NCBI GenBank assembly: GCA_016870715.1
Contig: VGAL01000005.1
Location: 1 to 61,774, forward strand
Reading direction: 5' to 3'
Length of the DNA stretch: 61,774 bases
DNA from: Actinomycetota bacterium
GTDB lineage: Bacteria; Actinomycetota; Actinomycetes; Nanopelagicales; Nanopelagicaceae
Part shown: positions 53,301-61,774 of the stretch, piece by piece
Layout: each line of letters starts with the position of its first letter
How positions within the stretch are numbered: position 1 is the first letter of the stretch
The notes under the pieces: generated by a model
What the model was told of the DNA's origin: nothing
What the model saw: only the letters and a program-made list of their open reading frames with translations
Database searches by the model: none
Made by a program: the position numbers and the translations under genes

Positions 53301-54776
53301 ATGCTCGAATCGTTATTCAAGATATCCGAACGGAAATCCTCTGTTGGCCAAGAGATTCGAGGTGGGTTAGTCACATTCTTCACGATGGCATACATCGTGG
53401 CGCTGAACCCCTTGATTCTGGCGACAACAGATGGTGCCGGTCAGTTCATTGGTGGCGGGGATCGAACCAACGCCATCATCATCGTCGCCGCGGGCACCGC
53501 ACTCATCGCTGGTCTCTTGACCATCCTCATGGGCGCAGTTGCCAACTTCCCATTAGCTCTTGCTACTGGTCTAGGTCTCAACACCTTTGTGGCGGTTTCC
53601 ATTGCCAAGAATTCAACCTGGGCGCAAGCGATGGGTTTGGTTCTCATAGAAGGCATAGTGATTTTGATTCTGGTTCTCACCGGTTTCCGCGTCGCGGTCT
53701 TCAAAGCGATTCCCACGCCATTGAAGGTGGCAATCTCTGTCGGTATTGGTCTTTTCATCGCACTGATCGGACTTGTCGATAGCGGCTTCGTACGTCGTAC
53801 GCCAAACGTTGTCTGGGGAAGCGCTAATTCTAAACCTTCGGCAGTGCCGCTCGAGCTCGGCGATGGTGGTCAACTCGTAGGTTGGCCAATCGTGGTCTTC
53901 GCGCTCGGACTTTTCCTCACCATCATTCTGATGGTCCGCAAAGTTAAGGGTGCAATCCTTATTGGAATCGTCGTTTCCACAATACTTGCAATCATCCTTG
54001 AGAGTGCATTCAAGATTGGAAATAGTTTCGTTAGCCCAACAGAATCCAACCCACGTGGATGGGGCCTTAATACTCCAATCATCCCTGATAACCTCGTAGC
54101 AACTCCGCGCTTTGACACGCTCGGACTTGGTTTCGAAGATATCTTCGGAGCGTTCACCAATCCCAAGACCGGTTTCCTTGCCGCTCTTCTCTTAGTCTTC
54201 ACCCTTCTCTTGGCTGACTTCTTCGACACCATGGGAACGATGACAGCTATCGGAAACCAAGCAGGACTCACTGATTCAGAGGGCAACGTTCAGAGCGCTA
54301 ACAAGATTCTTATCGTTGACTCTATTGCTGCCGCAGCAGGTGGCGCAGCCGGAATCTCATCAAACACTTCGTATATCGAATCAGCATCAGGTGTTGGTGA
54401 AGGTGCGCGAACTGGTTTGGCTTCGGTTGTCACTGGTATTTGCTTCCTCCTCACCACTTTCCTTGCTCCATTGGTAGCGGTGATTCCCTACGAGGCTGCA
54501 ACTCCAGCACTTTTGGTCGTTGGATTCCTCATGATGGCGCAAGTTAAGGCAATCGATTGGCAGGATCTAGGAATAGGTATTCCTGCCTTCTTAACAATCA
54601 TCTTAATGCCATTCTCCTACAACATCTCTGTAGGTATTGGAGCTGGCTTCGTCTCTCACGTAGTTATTCGTGCGGTACAAGGTCGTAGCAAAGATGTTCA
54701 TCCATTGCTCTGGGTCACCTCTCTGCTCTTCATGATCTACTTCCTCAGCTCTCCGATTCGTTCGTGGATTGGCTAG
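53301..54776 (+). CDS. NCS2-family nucleobase permease (AzgA type)
   Basis: 491 residues with about 12-14 membrane segments. It imports a purine (adenine, guanine, hypoxanthine) or a related base with protons. The start GGLVTFFTMAYIVALNP, the ATGLGLNTFVA motif and DFFDTMGTMTAIGNQAGL are typical of the AzgA/PbuG group. A ribosome binding site GAGAGGG precedes the ATG. The leader is a candidate regulatory RNA, and apt 5 kb upstream could use the imported base. Confidence 0.9.
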   Translation: MLESLFKISERKSSVGQEIRGGLVTFFTMAYIVALNPLILATTDGAGQFIGGGDRTNAIIIVAAGTALIAGLLTILMGAVANFPLALATGLGLNTFVAVSIAKNSTWAQAMGLVLIEGIVILILVLTGFRVAVFKAIPTPLKVAISVGIGLFIALIGLVDSGFVRRTPNVVWGSANSKPSAVPLELGDGGQLVGWPIVVFALGLFLTIILMVRKVKGAILIGIVVSTILAIILESAFKIGNSFVSPTESNPRGWGLNTPIIPDNLVATPRFDTLGLGFEDIFGAFTNPKTGFLAALLLVFTLLLADFFDTMGTMTAIGNQAGLTDSEGNVQSANKILIVDSIAAAAGGAAGISSNTSYIESASGVGEGARTGLASVVTGICFLLTTFLAPLVAVIPYEAATPALLVVGFLMMAQVKAIDWQDLGIGIPAFLTIILMPFSYNISVGIGAGFVSHVVIRAVQGRSKDVHPLLWVTSLLFMIYFLSSPIRSWIG

Positions 54777-54788
54777 CTAAATAATCGC

Positions 54789-54832
54789 AAAAATCCCCAG
54801 TGTCACCGCAAAGGTGGCACCGGGGATTTTTT
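54789..54832. terminator. Bidirectional intrinsic terminator
   Basis: A long stem: AAAAATCCCC (54789-54798) pairs with GGGGATTTTT, with inner arms CACC/GGTG and loop GCAAA. Runs of A and T on the outer ends make it work for both strands. It serves the NCS2 gene and the convergent ung, whose stop codon (54831-54833) is at its edge. Confidence 0.9.
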
Positions 54833-55469
54833 ATAGTCTCCAATCAATGGGATCAAGACCAGCTTTCATCAAGTAATCATTTACTGAGCTGAAAGGTCGA
54901 GAACCGAAGAAGCCCCGATATGCAGAGAGCGGCGAGGGGTGCGGCGATGCAAAGATGGCGGAGTGCGGAAAACCGTTCTTCTCGGCAGCAACTTGAGCCG
55001 CTTTACCCCAGCAAATTATCGGGATTGAAGGCGCAGATTCTGCACATATCTCCATGAGCGAATCGGTGACCCGTTCCCAACCTAAACCTTGATGAGATAA
55101 CGGCGCCCCAGGGGAAACAGTCAAAATTCGATTGAGTAAGAGAACTCCTACATCAACCCATTTACCCAGATGACCAGTACGTGGCCGAGGAAGGTTAAGG
55201 TCAGATACATACTCTGTAAAAATATTGTGCAAGGAGGGAGGAATCTTCTCTGAATTTTCGGGAATAGAGAAAGCTAATCCTTCAGCCATCCCAGGGGTTG
55301 GGTATGGATCTTGACCCAAAATAATCACACGGACCTTTTCCATGGGAAGTTCCAAGGCGCGAAAGATTTGGTTGCTCTCGGGAAAATATTCCTGAGTTGC
55401 TATTTGACTAAGTAACGAATCAATCAGAGCGCGATGAGGCGCTAGTACTGGTTCCCAACTTGGATGCAC
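54831..55469 (-). CDS. ung: Uracil-DNA glycosylase, family 1
   Basis: 212 residues from the GTG at 55469. It removes uracil from DNA. The catalytic Asp54 is in LGQDPYP (51-57) and the His is in HPSPLSAYRGFF. VLLLNRILTV and IICWGKAAQ are family segments. It lies 9 nt after the ABC ATPase gene in the same operon, and its stop sits in the arm of the terminator. Confidence 0.95.
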   Translation of the reverse strand: MHPSWEPVLAPHRALIDSLLSQIATQEYFPESNQIFRALELPMEKVRVIILGQDPYPTPGMAEGLAFSIPENSEKIPPSLHNIFTEYVSDLNLPRPRTGHLGKWVDVGVLLLNRILTVSPGAPLSHQGLGWERVTDSLMEICAESAPSIPIICWGKAAQVAAEKNGFPHSAIFASPHPSPLSAYRGFFGSRPFSSVNDYLMKAGLDPIDWRL

Positions 55470-55478
55470 GTTCAGAGA

Positions 55479-56255
55479 TCACGCTCGAGCGAACCAACGC
55501 TGACCGTCGTATGCAAGCGAAATAGGGATTCCAAAAGTTGCTGATAACGTATCTGGGGTGAGGGTGCTCATAATCGGCCCTGCGGCAACGATCTGCCCTT
55601 CCCTCATAAGTAATACGTGGGTTGTTCCAAAAGGAATCTCTTCGACATGATGAGTTACCAATATGCTCGTTGGAGAGGAAGGATCGAGAGCCAATGCGGA
55701 GAGTCGCCGCACGAGATCCTCGCGCGCGCCAAGATCCAGTCCTGCCGCTGGTTCATCAAGGATTAGCAGTTCTGGATCGGGCATGAGCGCTCGCGCTATT
55801 TGCACTCGCTTACGCTCCCCTTCGCTCATCGTGTAAAACAATTGATCTTTACGATCCCCCACCCCGAATTGATAAAGTAAGGCCAGTGCACGCGATTCAT
55901 CCCACAAGTCATATAACTCGCGCCATCTCCCGGTAACTGCGTACGCAGCAGTCATCACCACATCTACGGCACGCTCATCCGGTGGGATTCGATCTGAGAG
56001 CGCTGCGCTTGCTAGACCAATTCGGGGGCGCAATTCAAAGATATCTACTCGCCCTAGCCGCTCATCAAGGATCTCGGCGCTGCCTGATGTGGGGTGGAGC
56101 AAGGTTGCAGCAATTTGAATCAATGTGGTCTTTCCGGCCCCATTAGGGCCAAGAATCACCCATCGTTGACCTTCCTCCACGCGCCAGTCGAGCGGATGGA
56201 GAATCTCCTTTGCTCCTCTTCGGAGGGTCACCTGGGCGAAATTAAGCACCGACAC
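55479..56255 (-). CDS. ABC transporter ATP-binding protein (next to serB)
   Basis: 258 residues. Walker A ILGPNGAGKTT is near 34-44, the signature is MSEGERKRVQIARAL, and Walker B is LLILDEPAAGLDLG. There is no permease or binding protein nearby. The same kind of lone ATPase (Rv3041c) is next to serB2 in M. tuberculosis. It resembles ModF/iron-type cassettes; the substrate is unknown. The GTG start has a TAGGTT hexamer 8 nt upstream. Confidence 0.82.
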   Translation of the reverse strand: MSVLNFAQVTLRRGAKEILHPLDWRVEEGQRWVILGPNGAGKTTLIQIAATLLHPTSGSAEILDERLGRVDIFELRPRIGLASAALSDRIPPDERAVDVVMTAAYAVTGRWRELYDLWDESRALALLYQFGVGDRKDQLFYTMSEGERKRVQIARALMPDPELLILDEPAAGLDLGAREDLVRRLSALALDPSSPTSILVTHHVEEIPFGTTHVLLMREGQIVAAGPIMSTLTPDTLSATFGIPISLAYDGQRWFARA

Positions 56256-56330
56256 AAATGGAGAACCTACCGCACGAGGTGGAGTGAAAGTCGCTTCTAG
56301 AACCTGACTCCTGGATGTGGTGGCGAAAGA

Positions 56331-56336
56331 TAACCT
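56331..56336 (+). promoter_or_regulatory. -10 element TAACCT for serB
   Basis: TAACCT ends 6 nt before the ATG at 56343 (-12 to -7), with no Shine-Dalgarno. Predicts a leaderless serB mRNA. Confidence 0.55.
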
Positions 56337-56342
56337 TGAGCC

Positions 56343-57512
56343 ATGAGCACCGTGGTGATTGTCAGTGGCATGGATAGGCCAGGAATCACAGAGGCGCTCC
56401 TCGAGAGTCTAGATGCGATACAGCTGGCTCATGCTATTTCCGATATGGAGCAGGTCATCATTCATGGCCATTTGATTTTGACGCTGGCACTGGAAATCGA
56501 TGCCTCTTCGCGCTCGCTGGCTTTGGATGCGCTCAGCGCGTGCGCGCAAGAACGTGGCCTGGAATTTCGTGCGCAAGAGGGTGATCACCATGCGGAGCCA
56601 GCAGAATCTGAAAACCCTTCAGTTCACATCACTGTTATGGGACAGGAATTAACTGCTGGCACTCTAGGGAAGATCGCGGGAATCGTTCGAGAGCATGGCG
56701 GTAACATCGAGAGAATCTTCAGAATCGCTCATTCCCCCGTTACCGCTCTTGAGTTACTGGTATCCAGCGTCGGAGTCGATCGAATCAAGAAACCTCTCGC
56801 TACATTAGCCAACCAATCGCCGGTGGATATAGGCGTCCAATCCGGGGGCTTACAACGTCGGGCCAAGAAACTAGTAGTGCTTGATGTCGATTCGACGTTG
56901 ATCCAACAAGAAGTCATCGAATTGCTCGCAGCCCAAGCAAATGTCGAAGAGCGAGTCAAAGAGATTACCTCTCGCGCGATGAATGGAGAGTTGGATTTTG
57001 CGCAAGCACTAACCGAAAGAGTCTCGCTTCTTGAAGGTTTGCCCGCCGAGGTAATTGACGAGGTGCGAAAGCAGATAACTCTCACTCCAGGTGCTCGTAC
57101 TTTGGTTCGTACTCTCAAGAAGTTGCATCATAAAGTGGGTATCGTCTCAGGCGGATTCATTGAAGTCATAAAGCCTATTGCCGATGAGTTGGGAATCGAT
57201 TTCATGGCAGCGAATAGGCTGGAAATTATTGATGGAAAGCTCACCGGCAAGGTCCTTGGTGAGATTATCGACCGAGCCGGTAAAGCATCGGCGCTCCGAG
57301 AGTTTGCGGTGCTTGCCGATGTTGACCTCACCGATACCGTTGCAATAGGTGATGGTGCTAATGATTTGGACATGATTGCTTTAGCTGGTTTAGGCGTCGC
57401 CTTCAACGCAAAACCATTAGTGCGCGAATCTGCTGACACTTCGGTAACCACTCCATATTTAGATACCGTATTATATCTCTTAGGTATACCTCGAAATGAA
57501 GTCGCTCAGTAG
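56343..57512 (+). CDS. serB: Phosphoserine phosphatase with N-terminal ACT-like domains
   Basis: 389 residues. Residues about 1-175 form two ACT-like domains (the second with VHITVMGQELTAGTLG), as in mycobacterial SerB2, pointing to serine feedback. The HAD domain begins at motif I DVDSTL (Asp181, Asp183), followed by GIVSGGF, the conserved Lys in RAGKASAL and AIGDGANDLDM. It makes L-serine from phosphoserine. It converges on hisG with one intervening base. Confidence 0.95.
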   Translation: MSTVVIVSGMDRPGITEALLESLDAIQLAHAISDMEQVIIHGHLILTLALEIDASSRSLALDALSACAQERGLEFRAQEGDHHAEPAESENPSVHITVMGQELTAGTLGKIAGIVREHGGNIERIFRIAHSPVTALELLVSSVGVDRIKKPLATLANQSPVDIGVQSGGLQRRAKKLVVLDVDSTLIQQEVIELLAAQANVEERVKEITSRAMNGELDFAQALTERVSLLEGLPAEVIDEVRKQITLTPGARTLVRTLKKLHHKVGIVSGGFIEVIKPIADELGIDFMAANRLEIIDGKLTGKVLGEIIDRAGKASALREFAVLADVDLTDTVAIGDGANDLDMIALAGLGVAFNAKPLVRESADTSVTTPYLDTVLYLLGIPRNEVAQ

Positions 57513-57513
57513 A

Positions 57514-58359
57514 TCAAAGACGACAGGCGTGGATGTCAGTCACCAAAATCCCTCGTGCCCCTAAAGTCCAGAGATCGTCCATGACCCGTTGCGCACTCTT
57601 TCGCGGCACCATTGCTCGGACAGCAGACCAACCTTCTGTGCGTAGCGGCGAAATTGTTGGTGATTCAAATCCCGGTGTGATGGTGCAAGCTTGATCAATC
57701 AAATCACTCTTGATGTCGTAATCCATCAAGACGTATTGACGAGCAATAATCACGCCACTGATTCGACGAATAAGATTGGCCGATTCTTCGCTCTCATCTT
57801 TAGCGCTAATGAGAACAGCCTCGCTCTCAAGGATCGGTTCACCGATAACTGCCAAGCCCGCTTGTCGAAGGGTTGTCCCGGTAGAGACTACATCTGCAAT
57901 AGCGTCGGCAACTCCGAGCTTGATTGAACTCTCTACTGCGCCATCCAGGGGAACGATTTCGGCTTTCACTTTCGAATCCTCTAACGCTTTTGCCAAGATT
58001 CCCGGATATGCCGTAGCAATTCTCTTGCCATTGAGGTCTTTGACAGTGGCGCCCTGGGAGGATGTGACGGGAAGTGCAAATCTAAAGGTGGATCTACCAA
58101 AACCTAATTTCAAAACAATCTCTGCATGTACACCAGAGTCTATGAGTAAATCCTCACCGGTGATACCTAAATCTAGTTCACCTGAAGAAACGTAGATTGC
58201 AATATCTCGTGGACGAAGATAATAAAACTCGATTCCATTTTCAGAATCTATGGTTATGAGATCGCGAGAATCACTCCGTTGGCGATATCCAGCATCATTG
58301 AGGATTCGAACTGATTCATCCGCTAAAGCACCTTTATTTGGAAGAGCGATTTTTAACAT
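57514..58359 (-). CDS. hisG: ATP phosphoribosyltransferase, long form
   Basis: 281 residues, the long HisG with a C-terminal ACT-like regulatory domain (about 210-281), so it needs no HisZ and is inhibited by histidine. It opens KIALPNKGALADESVRIL; the PRPP loop region is DVVSTGTTLRQAG. It is the first step of histidine synthesis. hisE lies 9 nt upstream in the same operon, as in M. tuberculosis (Rv2121c-Rv2122c). Confidence 0.95.
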   Translation of the reverse strand: MLKIALPNKGALADESVRILNDAGYRQRSDSRDLITIDSENGIEFYYLRPRDIAIYVSSGELDLGITGEDLLIDSGVHAEIVLKLGFGRSTFRFALPVTSSQGATVKDLNGKRIATAYPGILAKALEDSKVKAEIVPLDGAVESSIKLGVADAIADVVSTGTTLRQAGLAVIGEPILESEAVLISAKDESEESANLIRRISGVIIARQYVLMDYDIKSDLIDQACTITPGFESPTISPLRTEGWSAVRAMVPRKSAQRVMDDLWTLGARGILVTDIHACRL

Positions 58360-58368
58360 ATGGTGACT

Positions 58369-58638
58369 CTACAATTTTTCATAGACATCTTCGATTTCAA
58401 TCCCACGAGCCAACATTAAAACCTGAAGGTGATAAAGAAGTTGACTGATCTCATTAGCTAAATTCTCATCACTCTCATATTCAGCGGCCATCCACACTTC
58501 GGCAGCTTCTTCAACTATCTTTTTTCCTATCCCATGTACGCCGGATGCAAGTAACTTGCCGGTTGTGCTTGACTGATCGGGACCATCTGTGTAATTTCGG
58601 TCGGACAGTTCATCCCATAAATCGTCAAAACTTTTCAT
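58369..58638 (-). CDS. hisE: Phosphoribosyl-ATP pyrophosphohydrolase
   Basis: 89 residues from the ATG at 58638; an ATG at 58656 would add six, but TACCCT (58645-58650) ends 6 nt before 58638. It carries out the second step of histidine synthesis on the HisG product. The metal-binding helix [16 protein letters not shown] and the segment [17 protein letters not shown] are typical. Stand-alone HisE, not fused to HisI. Confidence 0.94.
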   Translation of the reverse strand: MKSFDDLWDELSDRNYTDGPDQSSTTGKLLASGVHGIGKKIVEEAAEVWMAAEYESDENLANEISQLLYHLQVLMLARGIEIEDVYEKL

Positions 58639-58644
58639 AACGCA

Positions 58645-58650
58645 AGGGTA
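58645..58650 (-). promoter_or_regulatory. -10 element TACCCT for hisE-hisG
   Basis: On the minus strand TACCCT ends 6 nt before the hisE ATG. No attenuator leader or Shine-Dalgarno is visible. The same hexamer serves uppP and the YczE-like gene. Confidence 0.6.
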
Positions 58651-58689
58651 ACTCAAGGTTAAGAGCTCATGCGGATGATTTCGCTCGGG

Positions 58690-59349
58690 TTATCTCTGTG
58701 TTGCTAGCTCTCTTAGCAAAGTGACCATTTTTGCAGGATCTTCTGCCTTGTATACAGCCGAGCCAGCCACAAAGGTATCGGCGCCCGCCTCTGTCGCTAC
58801 CTCTATCGTGCTTGGTGAAATTCCACCGTCAACCTGTAGCCAAACCCCTCGATCATTTACTCCTAAACGCTTACGCGCCTGGCGTACTTTTTCCAACATT
58901 TCATTCATGAAACTCTGTCCACCAAAACCTGGTTCCACAGTCATGATCAGAATCATGTCTATTAATCCGATGTAGTCATCAAGAACCGAAAGTGCTGTTC
59001 CAGGTTTTAGAGCGATGCCAACTCGAGAGCCCAATCCATGTACATCTTCGATAATCTGTCGATGATTGATTGCAGCTTCAAAGTGGTAGGTCACGCTCGC
59101 TGAGCCCATCTCTGCAAAACGAGGCGCTGCTTTCTCGGGCTCTATAACCATGAGATGAGAGTCGACTGGAATCGGGCAGTTCTCAATTATTTTTGCCGCT
59201 TTGTCGAAGTCGAAAGTAAAATTTGGAACAAAAATATTGTCCATGATGTCAAGGTGGATCAAATCAGAGACATCTGCAACTCGCGCAATCTCTTCATCTA
59301 ATCGTGAAAAGTCTGCATTGAGAATACTTGGTGTTATTCGCACAGTCAC
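58690..59349 (-). CDS. rpe: Ribulose-phosphate 3-epimerase
   Basis: 219 residues from the GTG at 59349. TIM barrel of the pentose phosphate pathway. Active-site segments are HLDIMDN, DSHLMV, VEPGFGGQSFM and VDGGIS. The usual acid Asp pair is present (in LDIMD and VDGG). TAGGAT (59356-59361) lies 6 nt upstream inside rsmB, so rpe can have its own leaderless transcript. Confidence 0.95.
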   Translation of the reverse strand: MTVRITPSILNADFSRLDEEIARVADVSDLIHLDIMDNIFVPNFTFDFDKAAKIIENCPIPVDSHLMVIEPEKAAPRFAEMGSASVTYHFEAAINHRQIIEDVHGLGSRVGIALKPGTALSVLDDYIGLIDMILIMTVEPGFGGQSFMNEMLEKVRQARKRLGVNDRGVWLQVDGGISPSTIEVATEAGADTFVAGSAVYKAEDPAKMVTLLRELATQR

Positions 59350-59353
59350 AGAT

Positions 59354-60745
59354 TCATCCTATCGCCGCAGAGGGTTTCTTTCGAAAGAGCGCAAGATACA
59401 TTGCATCAGTCCCATGCAAACCTGGCCATAATTGGATATCAAAATTCTCCGCTAATTCCATATTTTTGGGCATGTACTTTCGAGCATCTAAAAGTTCAAG
59501 GTTTTTCTCCTGCTCAAGAAGCCAATCTCTATTCATTGTCGTCTCTTCACCAACAGGTGAGCAAGTTACATACCCTAAGATTCCGCCCGCTGAAAGCAGT
59601 TCTACTGCCGCCTTCATCAACTTTCGCTGCAAATCAGCGAGATCGGCCAATTCTTCTGGTTTTTTTCGGTGCCGTGCATCAGGGCGCCTTCGGAGCGCAC
59701 CTAATCCAGAACATGGCGCATCAAGAAGAATGACCGATGTGCTCCCCGGGCGGATGGGGGCCTTGAGACTATCTGCGATGACAACCTGATCGGTCATGCG
59801 AGTGAGCAGCCCCGCCCTATGTTCAGATATCTCAAGGGCGAGGAAGTTGGCCGAGGAGTGGCCCGCCCAACGACTGAGCAACGCTGCTTTACCCCCTGGC
59901 CCAGCACAGAGATCAACCCAGATGCCAACTTTCGGGCCATCTTCCGGGCCATCTTCCGAGCTAGCCGCCAATGAGAGCGCCTGCGCTACTAAAAAAGAGC
60001 CTTGATCTTGCACCCCGCCGTGGGCGTTACGAATTTCCTCGAATTGCTCAGGGTTACCCTCTAAATATCGGCAGCTCGAGGACCAGTGGCTCTCTTGGCT
60101 ATTAGAGAGCGACTGCCTCGACCACTGATGACCGGGATAGATCACTCCCGTCGTCCGTGGATTGACATTATTTGCTGCCAACTCTCGTTTGACGGACTCC
60201 ATATCCCCTAAACGTTCGAGATATTTCTCCACTATCCATTGTGGATGGGCATATTCGAGTGAGAGCTTCTCTAGTTCATTTAATCCTTCACTCAAGTTAT
60301 CAATCCAAGTTGACTCAGATTTCTCACTGATTCGTCGAGATATCGCATTAACAAACCCTGATGCCGATCCTGACTTATTTCGCACCACCAGCCGGACCGC
60401 TGAATCAACGGCAGCATGCGGCGGGGTTTGTAGCGTGAGTAACTGATGAGCAGTTATTCGAAGGATATTTAACGGGGTTCGATCGATTTTCCCGATTTTT
60501 CGCGATGCGGCGCTCTCAATCACCTTGTCATAGAAGAGGCGTTTACGGAGAGTGCCATAAACAAGTTCGGTGACGAACGCAGCATTTCGTGCTTCGAGTG
60601 GGAATCGTCGTAGCTCGCTTGGTAGCACCAAATTGGCATATCCATCGTGCGCTTCGATTTTCAAAAGCACACCGAGGGCTAAGTTTCTCGACTCAAAGCC
60701 TGAATCAATACGCTCTGGCCTTCGTTTATTCAAATTTCTCGCCAA
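59354..60745 (-). CDS. rsmB: 16S rRNA m5C967 methyltransferase
   Basis: 463 residues. An N-terminal NusB-like domain (about 20-150, ALGVLLKIEAHDGYANLVL) is followed by the methyltransferase: SAM motif LCAGPGGKAALL, DAPCSGLGALRRRPDAR, and the catalytic Cys in YVTCSPVGEE. It overlaps fmt by 20 nt. A 3-nt-period repeat DGPEDGP is seen near 283-290. The fmt-rsmB-rpe order is usual in actinobacteria. Confidence 0.93.
   Translation of the reverse strand: MARNLNKRRPERIDSGFESRNLALGVLLKIEAHDGYANLVLPSELRRFPLEARNAAFVTELVYGTLRKRLFYDKVIESAASRKIGKIDRTPLNILRITAHQLLTLQTPPHAAVDSAVRLVVRNKSGSASGFVNAISRRISEKSESTWIDNLSEGLNELEKLSLEYAHPQWIVEKYLERLGDMESVKRELAANNVNPRTTGVIYPGHQWSRQSLSNSQESHWSSSCRYLEGNPEQFEEIRNAHGGVQDQGSFLVAQALSLAASSEDGPEDGPKVGIWVDLCAGPGGKAALLSRWAGHSSANFLALEISEHRAGLLTRMTDQVVIADSLKAPIRPGSTSVILLDAPCSGLGALRRRPDARHRKKPEELADLADLQRKLMKAAVELLSAGGILGYVTCSPVGEETTMNRDWLLEQEKNLELLDARKYMPKNMELAENFDIQLWPGLHGTDAMYLALFRKKPSAAIG
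59356..59361 (-). promoter_or_regulatory. -10 element TAGGAT for rpe
   Basis: On the minus strand TAGGAT ends 6 nt before the rpe GTG and lies in the last codons of rsmB, overlapping the stop region. It would give an internal leaderless promoter in the fmt-rsmB-rpe operon. Confidence 0.55.
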
Positions 60746-61667
60746 TGCCCAGAGTTACTCCCCGCAACCATTCTTCGCAGGACATTTTTCTTTTCCCGGC
60801 TGGCTGCACCTCAGCAAGACGTATAAATCCAGAGCCAGTGGCCACAAATACACCCGCATCTACTCTGACAATCTCACCTAATGTGAGTGCTGCTCGAGAT
60901 GCAAGCGCTGCTTCATCCTTTTGTTCAGCGCGAATGGCCCGATGAACTAAAAAACGCTCCCCGCGGAAAGAAGTCCAAGCGCTTGGCCTTGGATTAAATG
61001 CCAAAATTTTTCCGACTATTCGATCACTAGATTGACTCCAAGCGATCTTCGCTTCTTCGGTGGAGATCTTTGGAGCTAGCGCCACTCTTCCTACATATTC
61101 ACTTTGCGGGATTGGAGGCTCTCCCTCGCAAATCCTCGACAAAATTACATTAATTTCATTGGCAGCCTCTTTAATGAGAATCTCCCACACCTCTCCAGTT
61201 GTCAATCCAGAGATGGGCACTTCCCTGCTCTGAAAAAAGATCGGACCGGTATCCATTCCTTGGTCGAGTTGAAAAACACTGTATCCAATCATTTCTGCTC
61301 CCGCTTCAATCAACCGTTGTACCGGAGCTGCCCCACGGGCCTGTGGCAAATGTGAGAAGTGAATATTGACCCAACCACGCTTGGGAAGAGTGAGGAGATC
61401 TTCAGGGATCAACTGCCCGAAAGCTACGACCAATGCAACATCTGCAGAGGGTAGAAGGTTGCGAATTCCCTCTAAATTGCTCTCTTCATAGACGCAGAGC
61501 CCACTCTCCCTTGCCCACACGCTTACTGGTGATGGTGAGAGCGCACCACTTCTCCCCCGAGATTTGGGTGGATTCGTTATGACAGAGAGAATTTCAGCTC
61601 CGCTGTGAAACACAGAATCGAAAATTGGTAAAACCAATGACGGAGTGCCAGCGAGTATTACGCGCAC
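60726..61667 (-). CDS. fmt: Methionyl-tRNA formyltransferase
   Basis: 313 residues from the GTG at 61667, which lines up with the usual N-terminus (VRVILAGTP). A GTG at 61733 in the same frame would add 22 residues and is preceded by TATAAA, so the longer form or a leader of about 66 nt are both possible. It formylates Met-tRNAfMet. Active-site segments are NIHFSHLPQARGAAPVQ (Asn and His) and QGMDTGPI (Asp). A C-terminal OB-like domain spans about 195-313. The upstream neighbour lies outside the window. Confidence 0.9.
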   Translation of the reverse strand: MRVILAGTPSLVLPIFDSVFHSGAEILSVITNPPKSRGRSGALSPSPVSVWARESGLCVYEESNLEGIRNLLPSADVALVVAFGQLIPEDLLTLPKRGWVNIHFSHLPQARGAAPVQRLIEAGAEMIGYSVFQLDQGMDTGPIFFQSREVPISGLTTGEVWEILIKEAANEINVILSRICEGEPPIPQSEYVGRVALAPKISTEEAKIAWSQSSDRIVGKILAFNPRPSAWTSFRGERFLVHRAIRAEQKDEAALASRAALTLGEIVRVDAGVFVATGSGFIRLAEVQPAGKRKMSCEEWLRGVTLGIGEKFE

Positions 61668-61774
61668 TAGAGGCCCAGGCCACCAGTTGCGTGTGGTGAA
61701 AACCTTATTTGGGGAGGGTTCAAGCCGAACCACTCACTATCTTTTATATCCTTCAACGCAAGTTTTCTGGTTTC

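Overview
The window looks like chromosome from a compact, streamlined actinobacterium with moderate G+C (about half, by eye), of the kind seen in freshwater Nanopelagicales (acI-like) lineages. The actinobacterial assignment rests on gene families and gene order: a mycothiol ligase (mshC), pafBC-tatAC-helY, a GarA/OdhI-type FHA protein next to an FtsR-type MerR regulator, tlyA-nadK-recN-pyrG, parA-scpAB-rluB-cmk-der, SerB with ACT-like domains, and the DUF3090/SCO1664/MSMEG_4193 group. The lineage below phylum level is inference. I see no insertion sequence, phage, CRISPR array, defence island or secondary-metabolite cluster.

Layout. 1-633: end of an rRNA operon (23S 3' end, 5S, terminator). 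674-13370, plus strand: TPR protein, SSB-like protein, lysine-rich protein, a 48-residue protein, tlyA, nadK, recN, pyrG, ald, xerD, parA, RHH protein, scpA, scpB, rluB. 13371-13649 is an AT-rich stretch without a gene. 13662-24010, plus strand: aroH-type chorismate mutase, tyrA, cmk, der, tRNA-Pro, pgsA-like, gcvH, garA, ftsR, DUF151, a membrane protein, a MerR regulator, gcvP. 24027-32864, minus strand: pafB, pafC, tatA, tatC, dagK, helY, exonuclease, lnt. 32892-36026: lipoprotein cyclophilin, trmI, RecB-like nuclease, HAD phosphatase. 36023-46140: metH, PAC2 protein, mshC, SCO1664 kinase-like protein, DUF3090, histidine phosphatase, aldo/keto reductase-like protein, DUF5703, M20 hydrolase. 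46307-54776: tRNA-Leu, quinone oxidoreductase, small membrane protein, apt, ABC-F ATPase, alcohol dehydrogenase, DUF554, uppP, YczE-like protein, NCS2 permease. 54831-61667: ung, ABC ATPase, serB, hisG, hisE, rpe, rsmB, fmt.

How the genes work together. Most are housekeeping: DNA repair and segregation (recN, xerD, parA, scpAB, ung, RecB-like, helY), translation and RNA modification (tlyA, rluB, der, trmI, rsmB, fmt), nucleotide supply (pyrG, cmk, apt, NCS2 permease), one-carbon and amino-acid metabolism (gcvH, gcvP, metH, serB, hisG, hisE, aroH, tyrA), and the envelope (lnt, uppP, tatAC, dagK).

Main points of interest. (1) About twenty genes have a TANNNT -10 hexamer placed 6-8 nt before the start codon, which predicts leaderless mRNAs. 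Several form back-to-back divergent promoters packed into 23-32 bp. (2) The leader of the NCS2 permease can form mutually exclusive helices and has an anti-Shine-Dalgarno segment, so it may be a cis-regulatory RNA. (3) The Pup-proteasome genes are missing from between trmI and pafB, where they normally lie, although a PAC2-family protein remains. (4) An aldo/keto reductase lacks two catalytic residues and sits beside an uncharacterised kinase-like/phosphatase cluster. (5) The pgsA-like gene starts 2 nt after the tRNA-Pro 3' end.
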